From Bdellovibrionales bacterium (GTDB lineage: Bacteria; Bdellovibrionota; Bdellovibrionia; Bdellovibrionales; UBA1609): 64,000 nt of DNA. Positions 26,652 through 34,540 of this stretch are shown here, in pieces. The notes beneath the pieces were generated by a model. It saw only the letters and a list, made by a program, of their open reading frames with translations. It was not told the origin of the DNA and ran no database searches. Numbering within the stretch: the first letter of the stretch is position 1; each line of letters opens with the position of its first letter. Made by a program: the position numbers and the translations under genes. The stretch covers positions 1,089,187 through 1,153,186 of the forward strand of contig JADJNU010000002.1 in the NCBI GenBank assembly GCA_016714165.1, given 5' to 3'.

Positions 26652-29102
26652 ATGATGGAAAAAACAGATTTCAAGAACGTGACTGATGTTGATATTAACC
26701 GCGAAATGCGGGAGGCCTACCTTCAATACTCAATGAGTGTGATTGTCGGGAGGGCGTTGCCGGACGTTCGAGATGGCCTCAAGCCTGTTCATCGCCGGAT
26801 CTTGTTTTCTATGCATGAGTTGGGCAATACCCATGACAAGGCATACAAGAAATCTGCCCGTGTTGTGGGGGATGTAATTGGTAAGTACCACCCTCATGGT
26901 GATATGGCTGTATATGATACGATCGTGAGGATGGCCCAGTCATTTTCCTTACGTGAGCCTCTTGTCGATGGACAGGGTAACTTCGGTTCGATCGATGGAG
27001 ATGCTGCTGCGGCTCCGCGATACACAGAGATTCGAATGACGGCTCTGACCGAAGAATTATTGGAAGACATCGAGAAGGAGACGGTAGCTTTCGGTCCCAA
27101 CTATGACGATTCTTTGGTTGTGCCTTTGGTGCTGCCAGCTAAATTTCCAAATCTTTTGATCAACGGCAGCTCGGGTATTGCGGTGGGAATGGCAACGAAC
27201 ATTCCCCCTCACAATCTTTCTGAAGTAGTGGATGGCTGTATTGCTCTTATTAAAGAACCAACAATTAAGACGGATGACTTAATTAAAATTATTCCGGGTC
27301 CCGACTTTCCAACGTCCGGAGTTATTGCGGGAACGCAGGGGATTCTTTCCGCTTATAAAAAGGGCCGAGGTGTCATCACTCTCAAAGCTGTTGCAGATAT
27401 TGAAGTAAAAAAGGATCGAGAGGAAATCATAGTTACAGAGATTCCTTATCAAGTGAACAAGGCAAGGCTTATAGAGAGCATTGCGGATTTGGTTAAGGAT
27501 AAGAGAGTTGAAGGCATTTCAGACATTCGCGATGAATCTTCTCGTGAAGGGATGAGGATCGTTATTCAGCTGAAGAGAAATGAGAACGCCCAAGTTATTC
27601 TCAATCGTCTTTACAAATTCACTCAATTGCAAGTCAGTTATGGCATTATTATGTTGGCCCTTGATTCTAGGTTGCAGCCTAAGGTTTATAGCCTCAAGGG
27701 AATGTTAGAAGACTTTGTTGAGCATCGTAAGGATGTGGTGACCAGGCGATGTATATTTGAATTAAAAAAGGTTGAGGCAAGGGCGCATATTCTCGAAGGC
27801 TTAGGCAAGGCTCTTGATGAGATTGAGGCGGTCATTCAAACGATTCGATCTTCGAAAGAAGCCGGAGTGGCTCGTCAAAACTTAATTGCCAAATTTGGCT
27901 TTTCAGATAAGCAGGCTCAAGCCATCTTGGAAATGCGCCTTCAGCGCCTGACGGGCCTTGAAAGGCAGAAAATTCTTGATGAATTGGATGAAATCGTTAA
28001 GCGCATTGCTTGGCTTCGGCAGGTTTTGGGCAACGTATCGGAGATATTTGCGATCATCATTCAAGAGCTTGAAGACATTAAAAAGCGATTTGGTTCTCCG
28101 CGAAGGACAAGGATTGAGGCTTCGGAAGGAGAAATCGAAGATGAAGATCTGATTGCTGAAGAGGAAATGATCGTAACAATTACTCATACGGGCTATATCA
28201 AGCGTATTGCTATTGATGAATATCGCGTGCAGAGGCGTGGCGGAAAAGGATTAAAAGGAGCTGAAAATCGCGAAGAGGACTTTGTTTGGAGAATTTTTAC
28301 AGCATCTACTCTGACAACCTTACTTGTTTTTAGCGATCGCGGAAAGCTTTATTGGTTGAAAGTGCATCGTTTGCCCCTCGGGTCTCGCACCTCAAAGGGA
28401 AAGGCGATTAACAATGTTGTGAACCTTTCGCCAGGCGAACAAGTCAGAGCGATTCTACCAGTAGCCGAATTTGCTGAGAATAGCTTTGTTGTGATGTTAA
28501 CTGAAAACGGAATTATTAAGAAAACATCTCTTTCGGCTTTCTCGCGACCGCGACCTAGTGGGATTATCGCTCTCACGACAGATTTGGATGATATTGTGAT
28601 AGAGACCAAAATTAGCACTGGCAGCAATGATATTTTTATTGTCACCAAGGAAGGCATGTCGATCCGTTTTGACGAATCGGATGTTCGCGCAATGGGACGC
28701 TCTGCTCGAGGCGTAAAAGGAATCACTTTAGGCAAAGAGGACAAAGTAATAGGTGCCGAAGTCATTGAAAAGGCTGCCCAGGAGACGATCCTGATTGTGA
28801 CGAAGGGTGGCTATGGGAAGCGGACGCCATTGTCAGAATACAGAACGCAGAGCCGTGGTGGAGTTGGGGTGATTACTCAGAAAATAACAGAAAAGGTGGG
28901 TCCCGTTGTAGCAGCGAGATCAATTACTGACCAGGATGAAATTATTATTTCTACGAATGAGGGTCAGGCCATTCGTATGAAGGCCACAGATATCTCAGTT
29001 CTTGGTCGCAACACACAGGGAGTGAGGCTCATCGACCTTAAGGATCAAGAGTATGTGACTGGTTTCGCCATAGTGACCGAAGATGATAGAGAAACAGAAT
29101 AA
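26652..29102 (+). CDS. gyrA: DNA gyrase subunit A
   Basis: GyrA breaks and rejoins DNA. The active-site Tyr is residue 124 in AAPRYTEIRMT; the GyrA-box QRRGGKG required for DNA wrapping is present in the C-terminal beta-pinwheel, which distinguishes it from ParC. The quinolone-resistance region reads HPHGDMAVYDT: the position equal to E. coli Ser83 is Met85, while Asp87 is retained as Asp89. It follows gyrB after 12 bases. Confidence 0.97.
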   Translation: MMEKTDFKNVTDVDINREMREAYLQYSMSVIVGRALPDVRDGLKPVHRRILFSMHELGNTHDKAYKKSARVVGDVIGKYHPHGDMAVYDTIVRMAQSFSLREPLVDGQGNFGSIDGDAAAAPRYTEIRMTALTEELLEDIEKETVAFGPNYDDSLVVPLVLPAKFPNLLINGSSGIAVGMATNIPPHNLSEVVDGCIALIKEPTIKTDDLIKIIPGPDFPTSGVIAGTQGILSAYKKGRGVITLKAVADIEVKKDREEIIVTEIPYQVNKARLIESIADLVKDKRVEGISDIRDESSREGMRIVIQLKRNENAQVILNRLYKFTQLQVSYGIIMLALDSRLQPKVYSLKGMLEDFVEHRKDVVTRRCIFELKKVEARAHILEGLGKALDEIEAVIQTIRSSKEAGVARQNLIAKFGFSDKQAQAILEMRLQRLTGLERQKILDELDEIVKRIAWLRQVLGNVSEIFAIIIQELEDIKKRFGSPRRTRIEASEGEIEDEDLIAEEEMIVTITHTGYIKRIAIDEYRVQRRGGKGLKGAENREEDFVWRIFTASTLTTLLVFSDRGKLYWLKVHRLPLGSRTSKGKAINNVVNLSPGEQVRAILPVAEFAENSFVVMLTENGIIKKTSLSAFSRPRPSGIIALTTDLDDIVIETKISTGSNDIFIVTKEGMSIRFDESDVRAMGRSARGVKGITLGKEDKVIGAEVIEKAAQETILIVTKGGYGKRTPLSEYRTQSRGGVGVITQKITEKVGPVVAARSITDQDEIIISTNEGQAIRMKATDISVLGRNTQGVRLIDLKDQEYVTGFAIVTEDDRETE

Positions 29103-29916
29103 TCTTTTCCGCCAGAAATTTATTTTTGCACTTTTGGGGTCATTGGTCGCTTTTTCTGGATGTCGATACAGCATTCAGACCGTAGAATATAAGCGGGCCG
29201 AGCAGGCCATTGAAGAGCAAAAATTCGCGGAGGCCCTTGTTCATTATGAGAAGGTTGTTGTAGCCAAACCAAAAACCGCGATGGCTCTCGAAGCTGCTCG
29301 TCGTGGGGCCAGAATTGCTCACTTAGAAACAAATGAATTTCAAAAGGCAATCGCGTTTTATCGACATTTAGTTCTTTATTCGCTAGATGAAATTGAAAGA
29401 ACGGAAGCCCAGAAAAAAATCGCATCTGTTTATTTTGAAAAGCTGTCAGACTATTCGAACTCAATTAAGGAATATAGTCGTTTGGTTCAACTGCCTCATT
29501 CTCAAGCTGAAGATCTTGAGTACCGATTTTCAATTGCGAAATCTTATTTTTATCTCAGTAACTTTTATCAGGCAGCAATTGAGATGAAGGAGATTCTGGA
29601 TAGAGTTAAAGATAAGAATTCTCGATTTGAGTATCTTGCCTTTCAGGGCAACATCTTTTTAACTACTAAAAAATTGGATGAAGCGATTGAGATTTTCAGA
29701 TTCATCATGGAGCAATATCCGGAAGAATCGATGAAGGAAAATGTTCCAATTAGTTTAGCGGTAACATATGAAGAAAAAGGAGATTTCAAGGAAGCAATAC
29801 AGGTCCTCGAAAAGATTAGGAAGGTACATCCTTCCCCCGAGTTTCTGGAACTTAGAATAAAACGCCTGAGAGAAAGAGTTCTCAATCAACCCGGAGCACG
29901 GGGCCTTACAAAGTAG
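29083..29916 (+). CDS. TPR-repeat lipoprotein
   Basis: Hydrophobic signal with lipobox FSGC (cysteine near residue 27) followed by helical tetratricopeptide-like repeats through most of the 277 residues (for example AEQAIEEQKFAEALVHYEKVV and LDEAIEIFRFIMEQYPEES, each shown in part). It resembles the tol-pal/BamD style of outer-membrane TPR lipoproteins but I cannot assign it to either. It overlaps gyrA by 20 bases and precedes the Fo genes. Confidence 0.75.
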   Translation: MIEKQNNLFRQKFIFALLGSLVAFSGCRYSIQTVEYKRAEQAIEEQKFAEALVHYEKVVVAKPKTAMALEAARRGARIAHLETNEFQKAIAFYRHLVLYSLDEIERTEAQKKIASVYFEKLSDYSNSIKEYSRLVQLPHSQAEDLEYRFSIAKSYFYLSNFYQAAIEMKEILDRVKDKNSRFEYLAFQGNIFLTTKKLDEAIEIFRFIMEQYPEESMKENVPISLAVTYEEKGDFKEAIQVLEKIRKVHPSPEFLELRIKRLRERVLNQPGARGLTK

Positions 29917-29925
29917 GACGTTATT

Positions 29926-30144
29926 ATGCAAAAAAATAAGGGAATCATCTTTGCAGGTCTTGGATTTGAACTCGTTGGGGTGGTTCTTGCCTGTCTTTAT
30001 ATAGGTCAGCTAATAGATAAAATTTACGGATGGGGTGGCCTTGGAGTCGCTTTGATGATAGTGCTCGGCACAGCTGGATGGTTTTTCCATCTTATTATTT
30101 TGCTCAAGCGTTTTATGAAAAACGACTGCAATACCAAGGAATAA
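29926..30144 (+). CDS. AtpZ/AtpI-type small membrane protein of the ATP synthase locus
   Basis: 72 residues with two membrane helices (FAGLGFELVGVVLACLYIG and GVALMIVLGTAGWFFHLII) joined by GQLIDKIYGWGG, the pattern of the AtpZ family encoded before Fo genes. Such proteins assist c-ring assembly or Mg transport; the exact role is unsettled. The stop shares its last base with the next start (TAATG). Confidence 0.8.
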   Translation: MQKNKGIIFAGLGFELVGVVLACLYIGQLIDKIYGWGGLGVALMIVLGTAGWFFHLIILLKRFMKNDCNTKE

Positions 30145-30512
30145 TGTTGGTCCTCAAGACTCTTGCTCTACAAACCTTATCAACTCTTATTGCTATTTCA
30201 GGGGTAGTGATATTTGACGTGTCGCACAAAATCCCCTCGGTTATTCTTGGCTCAGGTGTCATGTTGTTTTGTTGGATCATGCTCATGTGGTCATGGTCAG
30301 AGATAATTCAAAAAAAATCAATTGCATTAGGCGTCAGTATCATTGTAATCAAGTACGCAATTTTAGGGCTAATTCTCTTCCTCGTTGTGACCAATAATAA
30401 ATGTGACATAGCGGGCTTCTTGGTTGGTATTTCAACGACCGTAGTTACGGCAATTGGGTATGCAGCTAGTGAAAAGAGCCCTGGTGTATTCAAACGGAAA
30501 TTGGGATATTAA
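30144..30512 (+). CDS. AtpI-like membrane protein
   Basis: About 122 residues with four predicted membrane helices, starting MLVLKTLALQTLSTL. Position and size fit ATP synthase protein I, which helps assemble the c-ring, but sequence similarity cannot be checked here. The start at 30144 and stop at 30512 each overlap the neighbours by one base, so the four genes 29926-31204 are tightly coupled. A longer in-frame reading from 30030 lies inside atpZ and is rejected. Confidence 0.68.
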   Translation: MLVLKTLALQTLSTLIAISGVVIFDVSHKIPSVILGSGVMLFCWIMLMWSWSEIIQKKSIALGVSIIVIKYAILGLILFLVVTNNKCDIAGFLVGISTTVVTAIGYAASEKSPGVFKRKLGY

Positions 30513-31204
30513 TGGTACATTTCAATTGGACACAATTAATTCCAGGAGTCGGCCACCATTTTATTCATGTGGCGACCGTACTTCTTGCAAGCGTGCTTAT
30601 GTTTTTAATAGCTGTAGCGGCCCGTATTGCATTAGGCTCAGGGGAGAAGGCGATTGCACCGGCAGGCAGTTTCTCTTTGAAGGGTTTTTTTGAAATCATT
30701 CATGAGTTTGTTGTAGGTCTATCTGAAACGGTCATTGGTCATGACGGCAAGAAGTTTGCCCCAATGTTTGCGACAATTTTCTTTTTTATCTTGATTAACA
30801 ATCTGCTTGGTCTGGTTCCTGGGATGACTCCTGCAACAGACAATTTAAATACCACGATTGCGATCGGATTATTTTCATTCTGTGCCTATAATTATTATGG
30901 ATTTAAGGAACATGGGATTGCTTATCTGAAGCAATTTCTGGGTCCTGTGATATTTATGGCTCCCCTCATGTTGCTCATTGAGTTGATATCCCACTTTGTT
31001 CGCCCCCTTAGCTTGGGCTTGCGTCTTTACGGAAATATGGTCGGTGATCATACAGTCTTATCTATTTTTCTCAGTCTTGCTGGATACTATTTTGTGCCAG
31101 TGATTTTTTATTTTTTAGGCATCTTTGTCTGTTTCATGCAGGCTTTTGTTTTTATGATGTTAACGATGATTTATGTGTCCATGGCGATTTCCCATGACCA
31201 CTAA
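30512..31204 (+). CDS. atpB: ATP synthase Fo a subunit
   Basis: Subunit a forms the ion half-channels against the c-ring. The conserved helix RPLSLGLRLYGNMVGDH contains the essential Arg (in LGLRLYGN), and FAPMFATIFFFILINNLLGLVPG is the other landmark. 230 residues with several membrane helices. Encoded 20 kb from the F1 genes, on the other side of oriC. Confidence 0.96.
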   Translation: MVHFNWTQLIPGVGHHFIHVATVLLASVLMFLIAVAARIALGSGEKAIAPAGSFSLKGFFEIIHEFVVGLSETVIGHDGKKFAPMFATIFFFILINNLLGLVPGMTPATDNLNTTIAIGLFSFCAYNYYGFKEHGIAYLKQFLGPVIFMAPLMLLIELISHFVRPLSLGLRLYGNMVGDHTVLSIFLSLAGYYFVPVIFYFLGIFVCFMQAFVFMMLTMIYVSMAISHDH

Positions 31205-31223
31205 CTACAAGGGAGTAAGGTAA

Positions 31224-31535
31224 ATGAAAAAGGCGATCTTTTTGGCAGCTCTATTTGGTGCAGTTTCAGCGTTTGCTCAAGAGGCAGCAGTAGCGGCAGC
31301 TTCAGCGAGCAACACGGGATGGTATGCGCTTGGCGCCAGCTTAGCGATTGGACTGGCGGCCTTCGGTGGAGCCTTCGCACAAGGTAGGATTGGCGCGTCT
31401 GCAATGGATGGTATTGCCCGCAATCCCCAGGCTCAGTCAAATATGTTTGTTTCAATGATCATTGGCTTGGTTCTCATTGAGTCTCTTGTCATCTATTCAT
31501 TGGTTATTGCATTTATGTTGGTTGGAAAAATTTAG
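31224..31535 (+). CDS. atpE: ATP synthase Fo c subunit with signal-peptide-like N-terminus
   Basis: The rotor-ring proteolipid, 103 residues. Residues 1-19 (MKKAIFLAALFGAVSAFAQ) look like a signal peptide, then the two-helix hairpin: GLAAFGGAFAQGRIG, the polar loop ARNPQAQ and IIGLVLIESLVIYSLVIAF. The ion-binding Glu lies in LIESL. Gln in AFAQG, Glu, Ser and Tyr occupy positions that bind sodium in Ilyobacter c subunits, although the Thr of that motif is Leu here. A ribosome site (GGGAGTAAGG) precedes the ATG and a strong terminator follows. Confidence 0.95.
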   Translation: MKKAIFLAALFGAVSAFAQEAAVAAASASNTGWYALGASLAIGLAAFGGAFAQGRIGASAMDGIARNPQAQSNMFVSMIIGLVLIESLVIYSLVIAFMLVGKI

Positions 31536-31595
31536 ATAAGAAATAAAAGTTGGGAGCGTTCGAGAATTGTAATGCCCTCCATTCTTACTTTATTT

Positions 31596-31625
31596 AAAAA
31601 AGCTGCGTACCCGCAGCTTTTTTTT
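31596..31625 (+). terminator. Rho-independent terminator after atpE
   Basis: AGCTGCG (31601-31607), loop TACC, CGCAGCT (31612-31618), followed by eight T (counting from 31618) and preceded by an A run, so it may work in both directions. It closes the gyrA-TPR-Fo gene run and separates it from the convergent receiver gene. Confidence 0.88.
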
Positions 31626-31674
31626 AAGGAGGCAAATGAATCTTCAACCTCGTTGAGCATTGCATCTGGAAACT

Positions 31675-32112
31675 TCAGTTAGATTGAGCTGCCTTCAGGT
31701 AGCCTTGGACGGATTCAACAAGATCATATATTCCCGAAGGCTTATGAATAATTCCGGCAGCTTTGCATTTTGGAACATGATCACTTCCAGTAAGAAAAAT
31801 AACGGGAATGGTCTTTGCCAATTCGGGCCTGCAGTTCTCAAGAATGTCGAAGAAATCTTGGCCCGTCATATCTCCCAAATAATAATCAATTAGAATGATG
31901 TCGGGTTTTTTCATTTGGGAAAGGGTGGACAGTGCCTCTGTGCCACTTTGTGCTGTTGAAACACAAAAGCCCCCCATTTCAAGAATAGATTGTTCGAGGA
32001 ACAACAAGTCTGGGCTATCATCAACCAGAAGTACTTTTTGCTTTAACGAAGAAGGATGCTTGGTCTCAGACAAAACGCATTTTTCAAACAAAATCAAATT
32101 TTCACCCTCCAT
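31675..32112 (-). CDS. Stand-alone response-regulator receiver protein (CheY-like)
   Basis: A single receiver domain after a 25-residue N-terminal tail, with no output domain. All key residues are present: acidic pair D31-D32 (LLVDDS), phospho-acceptor D76 (LIDYYLGD), T108 (FLTGSD) and K124 (HKP). Such proteins relay phosphate from a histidine kinase to a target protein. No kinase gene is in the window. It is divergent from the 658-residue pseudo-receiver protein, with which it may work (inference from position). Confidence 0.92.
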   Translation of the reverse strand: MEGENLILFEKCVLSETKHPSSLKQKVLLVDDSPDLLFLEQSILEMGGFCVSTAQSGTEALSTLSQMKKPDIILIDYYLGDMTGQDFFDILENCRPELAKTIPVIFLTGSDHVPKCKAAGIIHKPSGIYDLVESVQGYLKAAQSN

Positions 32113-32475
32113 CGGTCTGGGAAAAACTGGGAGGCGGGCACATTATAGACGACCAAACCATCATAAGTCGAGTAAAAAAACATGATATGTCGTTACGATG
32201 TCCTTAGTGCGATTTTGCACCGCTGAATTTATACATGCTAAGTATCTGATATCTAAGGAAATTATTAGCATCTCCAGGAATGATAAAAGCTACCATTATG
32301 ACAGATAGCTTTGGAAAGGTTAATAATCATCGCCAGTCAGACTTTGGTCAAATTCAATTTTCTAGACTTCTCGGGCATTTATGGGTCGTGACGTATTTCT
32401 TTAGGGCTATTTTGCCGATATATAGGATGGTGTCACAGCAATGTCCATATCCGTCGAGATAGTATAAGAGGATAA
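32113..32475. promoter_or_regulatory. 363-base divergent intergenic region with an inverted repeat
   Basis: No gene supported. An inverted repeat AAAGCTA (32286-32292) / TAGCTTT (32306-32312) with a 13-base loop could be an operator or hairpin. GAGGATAA directly precedes the ATG at 32476. A 60-codon frame at 32280-32462 lacks a ribosome site and recognisable content. Confidence 0.4.
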
Positions 32476-34452
32476 ATGTCAGACGAAAAGAACACTGCGC
32501 CAAAACCCTCAAACATCGATCAGAATGAAGATCTAGATTCTTCATCAGGGAAGGCACCAACTACAGATTATCAGAACGAAATTCTGGCGGAGTATGGCAT
32601 ATCAAGTTTGTCTGAAATTGATAGCATTAAGCTCTCAATTCTAATCATAGCCAAAAGTAAAAGCCAAATGGAGCCGGCCGGGCTGTTTCTTTCACGTCGG
32701 GGTTGGCCAACGGTGGTGACGTCTTCGATGTCGGAGGCGATCAATACGATGGTGAGTAGGAAACCAAAGTTTGTATTGATCTCTGCCAATCATCCGAACC
32801 CGAAGATTGCAAAACTTCCTGCGGTTCTAGGCCAGGCCTTTAACACAAGAAGCATCGGATTCGTTGAGAAGGGGGATGGAATTAGCCAAGGGCTTCTCAA
32901 TAGCATGAAGACTACATTAAAGTTCTTCGGCCAGCTCAGCGGTCCTAGTATACATCGGCAGATAAAAAAAGTAATTCTTGATGAGGTTGAGTCGGCCAAG
33001 GACCGCGGTAATGCTTCCCGTGAAAATGAATCTATTGGGGGACAAGATCAGATTAGAGTTATGGGAGAGACAAAGGGTGGAGACGATACCTTTATCCAAT
33101 CTGGTGGCCAATCAAGAACGGTTGGGCCCGGTCTGTTAAAAGGGAGTGCCCCATCAGATGTAGCGAGTTTGCTCAAAATGTTTGGAGAGAACTCCTCTGA
33201 CGAAGTAGAGGATGACAACGTCGATCAAGAAGGGGACCCCGGGCATCTCAACTCGGATCCTGCGGATTCTGCTGAATCCCTCGTCTATCAAGAATCAGGA
33301 AGGGGTGGGGCTAGATCTAAGACGATTAAAGCGCAGTCTGGATCAGCCAGAGCATCCGCTTTGTCGCCCGAGAAGGAACGAGGAAGGCCTTCTGATACGT
33401 CAGAAAAGACTGATTCAAAACAAACGAATTCTGGTTCGGATATAGATAGGGCGTTGGACCTCGAATCGTCGCCGAAAACAGGATCTGGAGCAGCTCATTC
33501 GAATAATCCAAACGGACAAGATATTCCAACCGATTCTCAGGTTAGCTCGGCAAGCGCTGGGTCCTTTTTAAACTCAACTTCTGGAACTTCCGATTCTCCA
33601 AATTCATCACGTCAGGGTGATACTCAAGGCTCTAAGGGTTCCCCTTCCAGCAGACCTTCACCTTCCGTTTCAACTCATTCTGAGGTTTATGTTGGAAAGG
33701 GGCATGGACCATCGAATGCTTCAGAAGGACTTCCGGAAACGGGAGCCCATGATTTAAAATCTCAGGAATCTCTTGGCTTGGCAAAGGCCATCAAAAAATC
33801 TCTTGAAGAAGTTTGCAGAGAGAACAACTCTCAGACAAATTACCTCGTAAAAGTTGAGAATCTGGGTGTGATTCCCTATATTTCAGCGAATAAGAAGGGC
33901 TTTGTAGCTGTAACTTGGGCTGAACCCATGCCAGAAAAAAATCGGGTATTTCTTGAGGCTTTCAAGTATTCGCTCCTGAATTTTTTGGCGGTGGAGGGCG
34001 TTGAAGCCTCTTTGGATCATGAATTCCTGATGGCTATTCCAAGCATTGATTTCATGGCATGGGCAAGGAATACGGGGGACATGCTTGTCGTGAGGGAGCA
34101 TGAGGGCGTTGAAGTTGGAGTATCGTTTTTTGAGGGTATTCCTGATAGTTCTGCAAAGCCCCCGATTGAGAATCAAATGGTTAAAATTGATATCGTGAAT
34201 ATCCTTCCAGAAAAATCTGTGTGCTTTAAGGCCTACCTAAAAATGGAGTTAAATAACAAATATATTGTATATTTGGCCGAAGGTCGGAAGATTTCTGAAA
34301 AACAGAAAAAGAGACTCATAGAAAATTCAGTTAAATTTCTTCACATCAGAGATGAAGATTTCGAAAAATTCAGAAAGTACCAAAACGAAGTTGAAATTTC
34401 GAGCCTATTAAAGGATTTCACCACTGACCTCAACAAAAAGAAATCAGCATAA
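32476..34452 (+). CDS. Large protein with degenerate receiver-like N-terminus, long disordered middle and conserved-looking C-terminus
   Basis: 658 residues, family not recognised. Residues about 50-140 alternate hydrophobic strands and helices in receiver order (LSILIIAKSKSQ, WPTVVTSS, PKFVLISANHP, TRSIGFVEK) but lack the acidic pair and phospho-Asp, so a pseudo-receiver is likely. Residues about 185-445 are rich in Ser, Gly, Asp, Gln and Pro and should be disordered. The last 200 residues are compact; the stretch KAYLKMELNNKYIVYLAEGR and SVKFLHIRDEDFEKFRKY recalls the small domain found beside HD-GYP or PilZ modules in deltaproteobacteria, a weak resemblance. A cytoplasmic signalling scaffold is possible. 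Confidence 0.6.
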   Translation: MSDEKNTAPKPSNIDQNEDLDSSSGKAPTTDYQNEILAEYGISSLSEIDSIKLSILIIAKSKSQMEPAGLFLSRRGWPTVVTSSMSEAINTMVSRKPKFVLISANHPNPKIAKLPAVLGQAFNTRSIGFVEKGDGISQGLLNSMKTTLKFFGQLSGPSIHRQIKKVILDEVESAKDRGNASRENESIGGQDQIRVMGETKGGDDTFIQSGGQSRTVGPGLLKGSAPSDVASLLKMFGENSSDEVEDDNVDQEGDPGHLNSDPADSAESLVYQESGRGGARSKTIKAQSGSARASALSPEKERGRPSDTSEKTDSKQTNSGSDIDRALDLESSPKTGSGAAHSNNPNGQDIPTDSQVSSASAGSFLNSTSGTSDSPNSSRQGDTQGSKGSPSSRPSPSVSTHSEVYVGKGHGPSNASEGLPETGAHDLKSQESLGLAKAIKKSLEEVCRENNSQTNYLVKVENLGVIPYISANKKGFVAVTWAEPMPEKNRVFLEAFKYSLLNFLAVEGVEASLDHEFLMAIPSIDFMAWARNTGDMLVVREHEGVEVGVSFFEGIPDSSAKPPIENQMVKIDIVNILPEKSVCFKAYLKMELNNKYIVYLAEGRKISEKQKKRLIENSVKFLHIRDEDFEKFRKYQNEVEISSLLKDFTTDLNKKKSA

Positions 34453-34510
34453 GTTCAAATAAAATCAAGGAGCAGAGCCGCCAACTGAGTCCCAGCGGTC
34501 GATGAATAAA

Positions 34511-34540
34511 ACCCTTGCCAATAAATTCTATAGCAAGGGG
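34511..34540 (-). terminator. Possible terminator between convergent genes (end of manB)
   Basis: CCCTTGC (34512-34518) and GCAAGGG (34533-34539) form a stem with a 14-base loop that contains the stop of the minus-strand gene; on that strand the stem is followed by TTTTATT. Large loop, so moderate confidence. Confidence 0.4.

Noticed and set aside
28349..28765. 138-codon minus-strand frame within gyrA
   Set aside because: Antisense to the gyrA pinwheel domain; composition reflects gyrA codon use.
30030..30143. Upstream extension of the AtpI-like gene
   Set aside because: The extra 38 residues overlap the atpZ-like gene in another frame and are not membrane-like; the TAATG overlap at 30144 marks the true start.
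32280..32462. 60-codon frame in the divergent gap
   Set aside because: No ribosome site, no domain, and it covers the inverted repeat; kept as non-coding.
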